The notes beneath the pieces are model-generated. The model was not told the DNA's origin, did no database searches, and worked only from the letters and a program-made list of their open reading frames with translations. A program made the position numbers and the translations under genes. A stretch of 61,014 bases of DNA, taken from NCBI RefSeq assembly GCF_009905615.1, contig NZ_JAAAKW010000023.1, positions 1-61,014 on the forward strand. Direction: 5' to 3'. This DNA is from Pseudomonas sp. SLFW. Lineage in GTDB: Bacteria; Pseudomonadota; Gammaproteobacteria; Pseudomonadales; Pseudomonadaceae. This document shows, one piece after another, positions 8,747 through 16,832 of the stretch. The number at the start of each line of letters is the position of its first letter. The stretch's first letter is position 1.

Positions 8747-9597
8747 CACTTGCTCGCCTCATGCCGTGGGCGGCCATAGGCCTGCGTGATACGGTCGATC
8801 ACGACCGCCAGGATGACGATGGCCAGGCCCGCTTCGAGGCCGCGTCCGACGTTGAGCGTCTGAATGCCCACCAGCACGTCTTCGCCCAAGCCACGGGCGC
8901 CGATCATCGAGGCGATCACCACCATCGACAGGGCCATCATGGTGGTCTGGTTGATCCCGGCCATGATGCTCGGCAGGGCCAGCGGCAGTTGCACGCCGAA
9001 CAGCTGTTGCCAGCGGTTGGCGCCGAACGCGTTGATTGCTTCCATCACTTCGCCATCGACCTGGCGGATGCCGAGGTCGGTCAGGCGAATCAGCGGCGGC
9101 GCAGCGTAGATCACGGTCGCGAAAATCGCCGGGACCTTGCCCAGACCGAACAGCATCAGCACCGGGATCAGGTACACGAAGCTCGGCATGGTCTGCATGA
9201 TGTCGAGCAACGGCATCAGCACCGACCGCAGGCGATTGCTGCGCGCGGAGAGAATCCCCAGCGGCACGCCGATCAGCACCGAGATGAAGGTCGCCACCAG
9301 CATCAGCGCGAGGGTCTGCATCAACTTGTCCCACAGGCCGACCGCGCCGACGAGGAACAGCAGACCGACCACCACCGCCGTGGTAGTGAATTTGCGCGTG
9401 GCGTGCCAGGCGATGAGGCCGACGATGGCCAGCAACACCCACCACGGCGCCACGCGCAGCAGGCCTTCGAGTTTGACGATGGCCCACAGGAGCGTGTCGG
9501 AGATGTGCCGGAACACGTCGCCGTAGTTGGTGACCAGTTTGTCGACCCAGTCATTGACCCAGTCGGCGATGGAGAACGTGAAGCTTTCGGGGAACAT
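8746..9597 (-). CDS. hutW: ABC transporter permease of the Hut XWV system
   Basis: Inner-membrane permease of 283 residues with several hydrophobic helices from about residue 50 to 275. It carries the ProW-type coupling region: MNAFGANRWQQLFGVQLPLALPSIMAGINQ in substance, with the EAA-like loop around residues 190-220. It overlaps hutV by a few bases and follows hutX after a REPIN. It forms the transmembrane channel of a glycine-betaine/proline-class importer that, by its place in the hut operon, serves histidine or related compounds. Confidence 0.92.
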   Translation of the reverse strand: MFPESFTFSIADWVNDWVDKLVTNYGDVFRHISDTLLWAIVKLEGLLRVAPWWVLLAIVGLIAWHATRKFTTTAVVVGLLFLVGAVGLWDKLMQTLALMLVATFISVLIGVPLGILSARSNRLRSVLMPLLDIMQTMPSFVYLIPVLMLFGLGKVPAIFATVIYAAPPLIRLTDLGIRQVDGEVMEAINAFGANRWQQLFGVQLPLALPSIMAGINQTTMMALSMVVIASMIGARGLGEDVLVGIQTLNVGRGLEAGLAIVILAVVIDRITQAYGRPRHEASK

Positions 9598-9631
9598 AAT
9601 CTTGTCTCGATCTATTTGATGGCGCTTAGCC

Positions 9632-9725
9632 CCTGTAGGAGTGAGCTTGCTCGCGATAGCGTCGTGTCAGCCAAGGATGATGTTGGATGTTTAAACGCTA
9701 TCGCGAGCAAGCTCACTCCTACAGG
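9632..9725. repeat. REPIN (family A), between hutX and hutW
   Basis: Near-perfect inverted arms (GGAGTGAGCTTGCTCGCGAT and complement) between the binding-protein gene and the permease gene. Such elements often stabilise the upstream message, which would favour excess binding protein over membrane components. Confidence 0.9.
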
Positions 9726-9766
9726 TTCGGTTATGCCGCGATTCGTGCGGCATCCGGATCTAAGCC

Positions 9767-10732
9767 TTACAACGAAGCTTCTACCTTCTTGGCAGCGTCT
9801 TCGCTGACCCACTGGTGCCAGACCTCAGGATGTTCCTTGAGGAAGATCTTCGCCAGCTTTGGCGACTCGATGCGATCCTTGGTCATGCGGGCCAGGTTCT
9901 GGTTCAGCAAGTCGATCGGGATGTTCACCTTTTCCAGCACCGACACCAGCTCGGGCGCCTGCTCGTGGAAGGTCTTGGACAGGCCGACTTTGATGTCGAT
10001 GGTTTTGTTCACGCCCGCTTTTTCTTCCAGACGCACCATGTCCACTTGCCCCATCAACGGCGTCGGCGACCAGTAGTACGCCAGGATTGGCTCGCCACGC
10101 TTGTAGCTCGACAGAATCGCTGCATCCAGCGCCGGGCCGGTGCCAGGGCGGAAGTTGGTGTACTTGCCTTCCAGGCCGTAGCTTTTCAGCATCTCGCTGT
10201 TTTCCAGCTCACAGGTCCAACCAGCCGGGCAGTTGTAGAAACGGCCCTTGTCCGGCTCTTCGGCGTCCTTGAAGACTGCTGCGTATTTGCCCAGATCGGC
10301 AATCGTTTTCAGGTCCGGGGCCTTGGCTTCCAGCTTGCGCTTGGCGTCGCCTTCAATCACGTAGCGCGGCACGTACCAGCCTTCCACGGCACCTTTGACC
10401 GGCGCGCCGACACCCACCACTTTCCCGGCGGCTTCAGCCTTGTTCCACACTTCGCTGCGGCCTACCCACTCCTCAGCGAAAATTTGAATGTCGTTGGTAC
10501 TCAGGGCGTTTTCCATGGTGATGGAGTTGCCGGGCAGGCTGTCGGTTTCGCAGCCGTACCCCTTGTTCAACACCACTTGCAGGACGTCGGTCAGCAGCAT
10601 GGCGCTTTCCCAGTTCAGACCGGCGAATTTCACCGGTTTGCCAGACTCACACCATCCCGCTGCCTGGCTGGCACCACTGGCGAACAAGCCTGCGGTCAGC
10701 AGTGTGGATAGCAGGGCCTTTTTGGATTTCAT
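9767..10732 (-). CDS. hutX: Periplasmic substrate-binding protein of the Hut XWV system
   Basis: Secreted binding protein of the OpuAC/ProX type, 321 residues. The start at 10732 gives a classic signal peptide (MKSKKALLSTLLTAG... cut near ASQAA) and has CAGGAG upstream; the longer open frame has no signal peptide. Aromatic and acidic residues such as LNWES near the mature N-terminus, AEEWVGRSEVW and YYWSPTPLMGQVD are typical of the ligand cage in this family. It delivers histidine or a related compound to HutW/HutV. It lies first of the three transporter genes, separated from hutW by a REPIN. Confidence 0.92.
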   Translation of the reverse strand: MKSKKALLSTLLTAGLFASGASQAAGWCESGKPVKFAGLNWESAMLLTDVLQVVLNKGYGCETDSLPGNSITMENALSTNDIQIFAEEWVGRSEVWNKAEAAGKVVGVGAPVKGAVEGWYVPRYVIEGDAKRKLEAKAPDLKTIADLGKYAAVFKDAEEPDKGRFYNCPAGWTCELENSEMLKSYGLEGKYTNFRPGTGPALDAAILSSYKRGEPILAYYWSPTPLMGQVDMVRLEEKAGVNKTIDIKVGLSKTFHEQAPELVSVLEKVNIPIDLLNQNLARMTKDRIESPKLAKIFLKEHPEVWHQWVSEDAAKKVEASL

Positions 10733-10862
10733 TATGTGTAGCTCCTGGTCTTGAATGGGTTTTCGACAATCACCAAAGCGGTCGGCACTCAGCCTGATCA
10801 AAGGCCGGATGTGGGTTCCGCACCGCTCTGGCACAGCTTTAACAGACGGGCATGACGAACTT

Positions 10863-12332
10863 TCAGTTCACCGCAGCCTGCGTCGGTGCTGCATTTTTGG
10901 GTGTTTGAGGCGTGACGTCTTCGGTCGGCAGAATCAGGCGGTCGGCGATCTTTCCGGGCCATTTCCGCGCGGCGACGTAATACAGCACCGCAGGCACCAC
11001 CAGACCGATGATCCACGAGATGTCGGTGTCATCAAGGCTGGCCACCAGCGGCCCGGTGTAGAAATGGGTCGAGATGAACGGCATCTGAATCAGCACGCCG
11101 ATCACGTAGATGCTAATGCCGACCCAGTTCCAGCGACCATAACGACCGTCCGGGTTGGACAGGGCAGGGATGTCGTAGCGCTCCTTAGTGATGCAGTAGA
11201 AGTCCACCAGGTTGATCGCGCTCCACGGCGTGAAAAACGCCAGCAGGAACAGGATGAACGCTGAGAAATCCTTGAGGAACGAGTCCTTGCCCAACAGCGC
11301 CAGCGCGGTGGCGATGCCGACCATCGCGAAGATGTACGTCAGGCGCAGCGCGCTGGAGATGTGGCGATTGCCGCGAAAGCCGCTGACGATGGTCGCAATC
11401 GACATGAAGCTGCCGTAGGCGTTGAGCGTGGTGATCGTCACCTTGCCGAACGCGATGCTGAAGTACAGCGCGGCGGCCACGGCACCGGTGCCGCCCAGGC
11501 CGACGATGTACGAGACTTCGTGATGAGCGAAGTTCTTGCCGGCCAGTGCCGCCGCGAACACGCCAAACACCATCGAAGCCTGTGCGCCAATCACCGAACC
11601 CAAGCCGACGGCCCAGAATGTCTTGCTCGCCGACGTGCTGCGCGGCAGGTAGCGCGAGTAGTCCGCGACGTACGGGCCGAACGCGATCTGCCACGAGGCC
11701 GACAGGGAAATCGCCAGCAGGAAGCTGCTCAGCGAGAAGTGTTTGTTGCCCAGCAGCGCGCCGACGTCGTTACCGGCCAGCAGTGCGCCGAACAGGTAAA
11801 CGAAGGCGATCACGCCGATGATGCTGGCGATCCGGCCGATCATGTGGATGACCCGGTAGCCGAAAATGGTCAGGACGACGATGGCAGCGGCGAACAGCAC
11901 AATGCCTTGCCAGTCGGGCACCTGAATCAGTTGAGCGACGGCTTGCCCGGCCAGCAACGAGCCGCTGGCGGAGAAACCGATGTACATCAGGCACACCAGC
12001 ACCAACGGGATCACAGCCCCATAGACGCCGAACTGCACCCGACTGGAAATCATCTGCGGCAGACCCAGTTTCGGACCCTGCGCCGCGTGCAGCGCCATCA
12101 CGCCACCGCCCAGCAGTTGACCGATGAACAAACCGATCAGCGACCAGAACACGTCGCCGCCCAACACCACGGCCAAGGCCCCGGTGACGATGGCGGTGAT
12201 TTGCAGATTCGCACCCAGCCAAAGGGTGAATTGACTGAACAGACGACCATGTCTTTCCGCGTCAGGGATGTAGTCGATCGAACGCCTTTCGATCACCGAA
12301 GCTTGTGCAACACGATCCTCTGGAACAGCCAT
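10863..12332 (-). CDS. hutT: NCS1-family permease, probable urocanate transporter
   Basis: Inner-membrane protein of 489 residues with about 12 hydrophobic segments and the NCS1 (cytosine/purine permease, CodB-like) pattern: RRSIDYIPDAERHGR before helix 1, GALAVVLGGDVFWSL, and GLPQMISSRVQFG. It follows hutU in the hut operon. P. fluorescens hut loci carry a CodB-like transporter at this position that takes up urocanate, so that substrate is inferred here from position and family. The frame starts with MAVPEDRVAQ; the acidic C-terminal tail is short. A REPIN separates it from hutU. Confidence 0.88.
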   Translation of the reverse strand: MAVPEDRVAQASVIERRSIDYIPDAERHGRLFSQFTLWLGANLQITAIVTGALAVVLGGDVFWSLIGLFIGQLLGGGVMALHAAQGPKLGLPQMISSRVQFGVYGAVIPLVLVCLMYIGFSASGSLLAGQAVAQLIQVPDWQGIVLFAAAIVVLTIFGYRVIHMIGRIASIIGVIAFVYLFGALLAGNDVGALLGNKHFSLSSFLLAISLSASWQIAFGPYVADYSRYLPRSTSASKTFWAVGLGSVIGAQASMVFGVFAAALAGKNFAHHEVSYIVGLGGTGAVAAALYFSIAFGKVTITTLNAYGSFMSIATIVSGFRGNRHISSALRLTYIFAMVGIATALALLGKDSFLKDFSAFILFLLAFFTPWSAINLVDFYCITKERYDIPALSNPDGRYGRWNWVGISIYVIGVLIQMPFISTHFYTGPLVASLDDTDISWIIGLVVPAVLYYVAARKWPGKIADRLILPTEDVTPQTPKNAAPTQAAVN

Positions 12333-12387
12333 CTCAAAACTTCCCCTAAAGCGAGTGTTGATGCACGTATTGCCGAACGCCGACCTT

Positions 12388-12480
12388 CTGTAGGAATGAG
12401 CTTGCTCGCGAAGGCGTCAGGTCTGACTCCATGACGGCGTCTGATAGGCCGCTATCGCGAGCAAGCTCACTCTTACAAGG
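12388..12480. repeat. REPIN (family A), between hutU and the urocanate permease
   Basis: Inverted arms with AGCTTGCTCGCGA and its complement; both outer ends have drifted (GGAATGAG on the left, CACTCTTACA on the right). Confidence 0.88.
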
Positions 12481-12493
12481 GGTTCCGCCTGAC

Positions 12494-14188
12494 TTACTTG
12501 ATCATCGGCAGATTCAGGCCCTGCTCTTTGGCGCAGTCGATGGCGATCTGGTAACCGGCATCGGCGTGGCGCATGACACCGGTGGCCGGGTCGTTGTGCA
12601 GAACGCGGGCGATACGCTCGGCCGCTTCGTCAGTGCCGTCGCAAACGATGACCATGCCCGAGTGTTGCGAGAAGCCCATGCCGACGCCGCCGCCGTGGTG
12701 CAGCGACACCCAGGTCGCGCCGCTCGCGGTGTTGAGCAAGGCGTTGAGCAATGGCCAGTCGGACACCGCGTCCGAGCCGTCTTGCATCGATTCGGTTTCG
12801 CGGTTCGGGCTGGAAACGGAGCCGGAGTCCAGGTGGTCACGACCGATCACCACCGGCGCCGACAGCTCGCCACTGCGCACCATTTCGTTGAACGCCAGGC
12901 CCAGCTTGGCGCGCTGGCCCAGACCGACCCAGCAGATACGTGCCGGCAGACCCTGGAAGCTGATGCGCTCGCGGGCCATGTCCAGCCAGTTGTGCAGGTG
13001 GTCGTCGTCCGGGATCAGTTCCTTGACCTTGGCGTCGGTCTTGTAGATGTCTTCCGGGTTGCCCGACAGCGCGGCCCAGCGGAACGGGCCGATGCCACGG
13101 CAGAACAGCGGACGGATGTACGCCGGGACAAAACCCGGGAAGTCGAACGCGTTGCTCACGCCTTCTTCCTTGGCCATCTGGCGGATGTTGTTGCCGTAGT
13201 CGAAGGTCGGGATGCCTTGTTTCTGGAACGCCAGCATCGCTTCGACGTGTTCGGCCATCGATTGCTTGGCGGCCTTGACCACGGCAGCGGGTTCAGTGAC
13301 AGCGCGGTCGCGGTACTGCTCCCAGGTCCAGCCTTTTGGCAGGTAGCCGTTGAGCGGATCGTGGGCGCTGGTCTGGTCGGTGACCATGTCAGGGCGCACG
13401 CCGCGGCGGACCAGTTCCGGGAGGATTTCAGCCGCGTTGCCCAGCAGCGCGATGGAGATCGCCTTGCCTTCGGCGGTGTACTTGGCGATGCGGGCCAGCG
13501 CGTCGTCGAGGTCAGTGGCTTGCTCGTCGACGTAGCGGCTTTTCAGGCGGAAATCGATGCGGCTCTGCTGGCATTCGATGTTCAGCGAGCAGGCGCCAGC
13601 CAAGGTCGCGGCCAGAGGCTGTGCGCCACCCATGCCGCCCAAACCGGCGGTCAGGACCCAACGGCCTTTCAGGTTGCCATCGAAGTGTTGGCGACCGGCT
13701 TCAACGAAGGTCTCGTAAGTGCCCTGAACGATGCCCTGGCTACCGATGTAGATCCAGCTGCCAGCGGTCATCTGGCCGTACATGGCCAAGCCTTTTGCGT
13801 CCAGTTCGTTGAAGTGTTCCCAGTTCGCCCAGTGCGGCACCAGGTTGGAGTTGGCGATCAGCACGCGCGGGGCATTGCTGTGGGTCTTGAACACGCCGAC
13901 CGGCTTGCCGGATTGCACCAGCAGGGTCTCGTCGTCATTCAGGTGGGTTAGGCTTTCGACGATTTTGTCGTAGCACTCCCAGTTACGCGCCGCACGACCG
14001 ATACCGCCGTACACCACCAGCTCGTTGGGATTCTCGGCGACTTCCGGGTCGAGGTTGTTCATCAGCATGCGCAGCGGCGCTTCGGTCAGCCAGCTTTTTG
14101 CGGTCAGTTGGGTGCCCCGGGAAGCGCGGATTTCCACGTCGCGGCGTTTGGTCCATTGCTGAGCTGGGGTTTTGTTGTCAGTAGTCAC
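12494..14188 (-). CDS. hutU: Urocanate hydratase (urocanase)
   Basis: Second step of the pathway: it hydrates urocanate to 4-imidazolone-5-propionate using tightly bound NAD+ as an electrophile. The GTG at 14188 is preferred over the longer open frame: it has GAGGAT seven bases upstream and gives 564 residues starting TTDNKTPAQQW, close to the usual 557. The longer N-terminus runs through the promoter and operator. NAD-binding glycines (TAGLGGMGGAQPLA) and the conserved segment FCRGIGPFRWAALSG with its Cys are present. It is the first gene of the ten-gene hut operon, with a leader of about 150 bases. Confidence 0.96.
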   Translation of the reverse strand: MTTDNKTPAQQWTKRRDVEIRASRGTQLTAKSWLTEAPLRMLMNNLDPEVAENPNELVVYGGIGRAARNWECYDKIVESLTHLNDDETLLVQSGKPVGVFKTHSNAPRVLIANSNLVPHWANWEHFNELDAKGLAMYGQMTAGSWIYIGSQGIVQGTYETFVEAGRQHFDGNLKGRWVLTAGLGGMGGAQPLAATLAGACSLNIECQQSRIDFRLKSRYVDEQATDLDDALARIAKYTAEGKAISIALLGNAAEILPELVRRGVRPDMVTDQTSAHDPLNGYLPKGWTWEQYRDRAVTEPAAVVKAAKQSMAEHVEAMLAFQKQGIPTFDYGNNIRQMAKEEGVSNAFDFPGFVPAYIRPLFCRGIGPFRWAALSGNPEDIYKTDAKVKELIPDDDHLHNWLDMARERISFQGLPARICWVGLGQRAKLGLAFNEMVRSGELSAPVVIGRDHLDSGSVSSPNRETESMQDGSDAVSDWPLLNALLNTASGATWVSLHHGGGVGMGFSQHSGMVIVCDGTDEAAERIARVLHNDPATGVMRHADAGYQIAIDCAKEQGLNLPMIK

Positions 14189-14334
14189 GTCACAATCCTC
14201 GATGGTCAATCCGGCCCAGGCACTGGGCTGACGGTGCCTGTGTCGAACAGGCGGAATATGGGTCTGGCAGATCTGGCGCCGCTGACAGTGAATCGAAGCG
14301 GTGCACTCACAATACTCTTGCATACTCATATTTA

Positions 14335-14348
14335 CTTGTACATACAAG
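14335..14348. promoter_or_regulatory. Probable HutC operator upstream of hutU
   Basis: Perfect palindrome CTTGTA-CA-TACAAG, the TGTA-N2-TACA type bound by GntR/HutC-family repressors. It covers the start point expected from the adjacent sigma-54 element, so bound HutC would block the hut operon until urocanate is present. An outer TTGCATA/TATGCAA pair (14318-14324 and 14351-14357) extends the symmetry. Confidence 0.75.
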
Positions 14349-14352
14349 CATA

Positions 14353-14368
14353 TGCAACCTAAAGGCCA
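14353..14368 (-). promoter_or_regulatory. Sigma-54 (-24/-12) promoter of the hut operon
   Basis: On the minus strand TGGCCTTTAGGTTGCA fits the sigma-54 pattern TGGC-N7-TTGCA with GG and GC exactly 10 bases apart. It lies just upstream of the HutC palindrome and about 165 bases before hutU. Hut genes in Pseudomonas are known to need RpoN with CbrB or NtrC, which agrees. Confidence 0.75.
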
Positions 14369-14599
14369 ACTTGCTTCGTCCACGTTTCGAAACCCCGCCA
14401 GCCCGCGCAGTTCGTGACGTTTCTATGTTTCGTGGTATTGCAACTATGGGCCTCAAGGCGTTACGGGATTCCCGTGATTGTTACTTTTAGGTGCGACCGC
14501 TCCCTGACGGTGCATTAGGTAACAGAAAATTGAATTGTTTGTGGCAGCGGTTGGGCTTCTACTGCGCCTGCGATTTACAAAGAAAATTTCAACGCGGAT

Positions 14600-14625
14600 G
14601 TAACCAGGGCGACCGATGGACCGAA
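14600..14625 (+). promoter_or_regulatory. Candidate SigF-type ECF promoter (autoregulation)
   Basis: GTAACC at 14600-14605 and CGAA at 14622-14625 are exactly 16 bases apart. As I recall, this is the motif of Caulobacter SigF, the sigma factor partnered by NrsF/DUF1109. The gene here is exactly such a sigma with an NrsF-type partner. The match overlaps the first possible ATG (14616), which affects the choice of start codon. Confidence 0.5.
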
Positions 14626-15200
14626 TTACAGATCACGCTGCGCACACCACTGCCTTGCGGACCCGGGAAACGCAGCTTCAATCGTTGTTTCTGGCCGGTC
14701 AGGACGGTAACGAGCGGGCTTACAGGACCTTTCTGACTGACTTGAGCACTCACTTGCGAGGCTTTTTGCGCGCGCGGCTTCAGCGTCAGCCCGGTGAGAT
14801 CGAAGATTTGCTGCAAGAAGTGCTACTGGCCGTGCACAACGCCAGGCATACGTATCGGGTCGATCAGCCGTTGACCGCCTGGGTGTTTGCCATTGCTCGC
14901 TATAAACTCACGGATTTTTACCGTGCGAGGTCCAGGGGCGATGTGTTCAACGACTCGCTGGACGACACCGCTGAGCTGTTCGCCGAACCCGAGCTTGAGC
15001 CTGCACAGGCCAGTCGCGATTTGAGCAAGCTGTTGGGCGATCTGCCTGACCGTCAGCGCTTGCCGATCATGCATGTGAAGCTTGAGGGGTTGTCGGTGAC
15101 AGAAACCGCGAAGATGACCGGGCTTTCCGAGTCGGCGGTCAAGATTGGCGTGCATCGCGGCCTCAAGGCGCTGGCGGCACGCATACGAGGCACACGATGA
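14616..15200 (+). CDS. ECF sigma factor with NrsF-type anti-sigma partner (SigF-like)
   Basis: RNA polymerase sigma factor of up to 194 residues. Region 2 spans about 25-95 (EDLLQEVLLAVH; AWVFAIARYKLTDFYR) and region 4 about 130-190 (LPIMHVKLEGLSVTETAKMTGLSESAVKIGVHRG). The following gene, a DUF1109 membrane protein, overlaps it by 4 bases (ATGA), so they form a sigma/anti-sigma operon of the kind known to respond to oxidative or heavy-metal stress. The ATG at 14616 has an AGGG upstream, but a SigF-type promoter match crosses it; a TTG at 14655 would give a start RTRETQLQ that fits the family better. The true start is open. Confidence 0.87.
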   Translation: MDRITDHAAHTTALRTRETQLQSLFLAGQDGNERAYRTFLTDLSTHLRGFLRARLQRQPGEIEDLLQEVLLAVHNARHTYRVDQPLTAWVFAIARYKLTDFYRARSRGDVFNDSLDDTAELFAEPELEPAQASRDLSKLLGDLPDRQRLPIMHVKLEGLSVTETAKMTGLSESAVKIGVHRGLKALAARIRGTR

Positions 15201-15838
15201 AAACCGATGATCTGATTTCCATGCTCGCGGGCGGCGTCGCCCCGGTTGATCGCGGGCAGCTTGCCAAGCGTTTCGGCCTGGCAGTGGTGCTCGCCGCGCT
15301 GGGTTCGTTATTGATGGTGTTGGTGAAGTTTGGCGCCCGGCCTGACCTGATGGAGGCTGCCCAGACGCCGCTGTTCTGGGGCAAAATCGCGTTCCCGGCG
15401 TGCCTGGGCGCGGGTTCGTTGTGGATGGTCCTTCGTCTGGCTCGACCTGGTCTGAGCGCGGGTTCGGGGCGCTGGCTGGTGGGGGCGGGCGTATTGCTGG
15501 TCTGGCTGGCGGGGGTGATTGCCTTGATGCAGGCGCCTGCCGACGCGCGTGTCGCGATGATCTTTGGCAAAACCTGGAAAGTCTGCGCGATCAACATCGT
15601 GCTGTTGTCGATTCCGGGCTTCATCGCGATCTTCTGGGCGCTGCGTGGCATGGCGCCGACCCGTCTGCGTCTGGCGGGGGCCAGCGGCGGATTGCTCGCC
15701 GGTTCGCTGGCGACCATCGCCTACTGCCTGCATTGCCCTGAAATGGAAATTCCGTTCTGGGGCGTCTGGTATCTCATGGGGTTGGTGGCATCCACCGTAA
15801 TCGGTGCGCTGGTCGGGCCTCGGGTATTGCGCTGGTAG
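15197..15838 (+). CDS. DUF1109/NrsF-type membrane anti-sigma factor
   Basis: Integral membrane protein of 213 residues with about six hydrophobic segments after a short cytoplasmic N-terminus (MKTDDLISMLAGGVAPVDRG), the layout of NrsF anti-sigma factors. Cysteines likely to matter for sensing are seen in FPACLGAG, WKVCAIN and YCLHCPEME; the conserved cysteines of NrsF are needed to sense oxidant or metal stress in Caulobacter. It overlaps the sigma gene by 4 bases and should hold that sigma at the membrane until stress. No other gene follows on this strand, so the regulon lies elsewhere, apart from probable autoregulation. Confidence 0.88.
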   Translation: MKTDDLISMLAGGVAPVDRGQLAKRFGLAVVLAALGSLLMVLVKFGARPDLMEAAQTPLFWGKIAFPACLGAGSLWMVLRLARPGLSAGSGRWLVGAGVLLVWLAGVIALMQAPADARVAMIFGKTWKVCAINIVLLSIPGFIAIFWALRGMAPTRLRLAGASGGLLAGSLATIAYCLHCPEMEIPFWGVWYLMGLVASTVIGALVGPRVLRW

Positions 15839-15895
15839 GCACGGCGGAGCACCGAGCGACGGCTGACAGGATTGCATTCAGTCAGCCGTTGTCGC

Positions 15896-16636
15896 TCAAC
15901 CCGCCTTCACCGCTTTACCGATGAACTGAATCGGCCCGCTTGGCTTGTTGATCGGCGAGCCACCGGCCTTTTCCAGCGACAGCTCGAACACCTGATTGGG
16001 TTGCAGTGGCGGCAAGCGATCCGTTGGCACGTTCAGCGTCTGGCCCGGCCCGACGAGTCCGAGGGAAATCGGACCTTCCCAATCATCCGCCTGGGTCCAG
16101 AACTGCAACACCTTGCCCAGTGGCACCTCGACCTTGTCCACCGGCACCAGTTCGATACCGCGCAGGTTGCTCGCCTGAATCACCCAACTGGCGGTGTGAT
16201 TTTCGGGGGAAGAGAGCACGGCCAGAAAGGCTGGCGCTGGCGGGGTCGGAATCTGGCCCAGCAACTGGGTGGTCAGAATCGCCGAGGCGGCCAATCCCAT
16301 GCCCGCCAGCCCGCGCCACAATCCGGCGTTGTCCCACCACTGGCTACGACGTTTCAGTCGTTGAGCTTTGCCACCCGGCTGCGTAAACGGCAGCGTACCC
16401 ATCGTGCGGTCGATGCGCCCCCAAAGTCTAGGCGGTGGTGTCTTCTGCGGTTCGGCCATTTCGGTCAGGGTCAGCAGCCGAGACCGCCAGGCATCAATGG
16501 CCTTGCGCAAGGCCGGGTCATGGGCCAGACGCTCTTGTACCTCAACCCGTTGCTCAGCCGTCAGTGTGCCGAGCACGTACTCGCCGGCCAGGGTCTGAAC
16601 GTCGAGATCCGGAATCTTGTCTTGTTTTTCACTCAT
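15896..16636 (-). CDS. RskA-family anti-sigma factor, duplicate copy
   Basis: Anti-sigma-K-type protein of 246 residues: an N-terminal zinc-less anti-sigma domain (LAGEYVLGTLTAEQR, residues ~14-28), one membrane helix around residues 105-125 and a periplasmic C-terminal domain ending NKPSGPIQFIGKAVK. It is a clear tandem duplicate of the gene at 16833-17558, sharing motifs along its full length (SWVIQASNLR/GWVIQASDSR; SLGLV.PGQ.L.VP.D.LPPLQPNQ.FELTLEK). The ATG at 16636 has GGGAGTG before it. The frame stays open upstream through the remnant of a sigma gene. It has no intact sigma partner of its own. Confidence 0.85.
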   Translation of the reverse strand: MSEKQDKIPDLDVQTLAGEYVLGTLTAEQRVEVQERLAHDPALRKAIDAWRSRLLTLTEMAEPQKTPPPRLWGRIDRTMGTLPFTQPGGKAQRLKRRSQWWDNAGLWRGLAGMGLAASAILTTQLLGQIPTPPAPAFLAVLSSPENHTASWVIQASNLRGIELVPVDKVEVPLGKVLQFWTQADDWEGPISLGLVGPGQTLNVPTDRLPPLQPNQVFELSLEKAGGSPINKPSGPIQFIGKAVKAG

Positions 16637-16777
16637 CCAAAAACACTCCCGCCACACGGCCACGCCGTGCTCGATACAGGCGTTTACCGTGCCCGACGGC
16701 GCACCAGATGCGTGTGCGATGTAGTGCTGAGAATAACCGCCGACGCATTCCTGAAACACATCGTTACGACGCACGGA
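16637..16777 (-). pseudogene. Remnant of a duplicated ECF sigma factor (region 4.2)
   Basis: Reading down the minus strand from about 16777, about 46 codons give RRNDVFQECVGGYSQ..IAHASGAPSGTVNACI...VWREC. This aligns with the last 46 residues of the sigma at 17555-18109 (RRNCIFHAYVDGYSH..IAQKLGAPLGTVKAWI...LRECIG), about half identical. The rest of the sigma gene is absent, because the RskA copy at 16833 lies only about 55 bases away. One extra T before the next ATG has removed the sigma stop codon, so the remnant is in frame with the duplicate RskA. Confidence 0.8.
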
Positions 16778-16832
16778 AGGCGAATTTTCAGGGTCGTTTC
16801 GTCAGCGCCCATCCACTCATTTCCCCAGCGGC

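Noticed and set aside
14463..14475. Short palindrome ACGGGATTCCCGT between hutU and the sigma gene as an operator
   Set aside because: It is an isolated near-palindrome with no second copy near any promoter and no known regulator.
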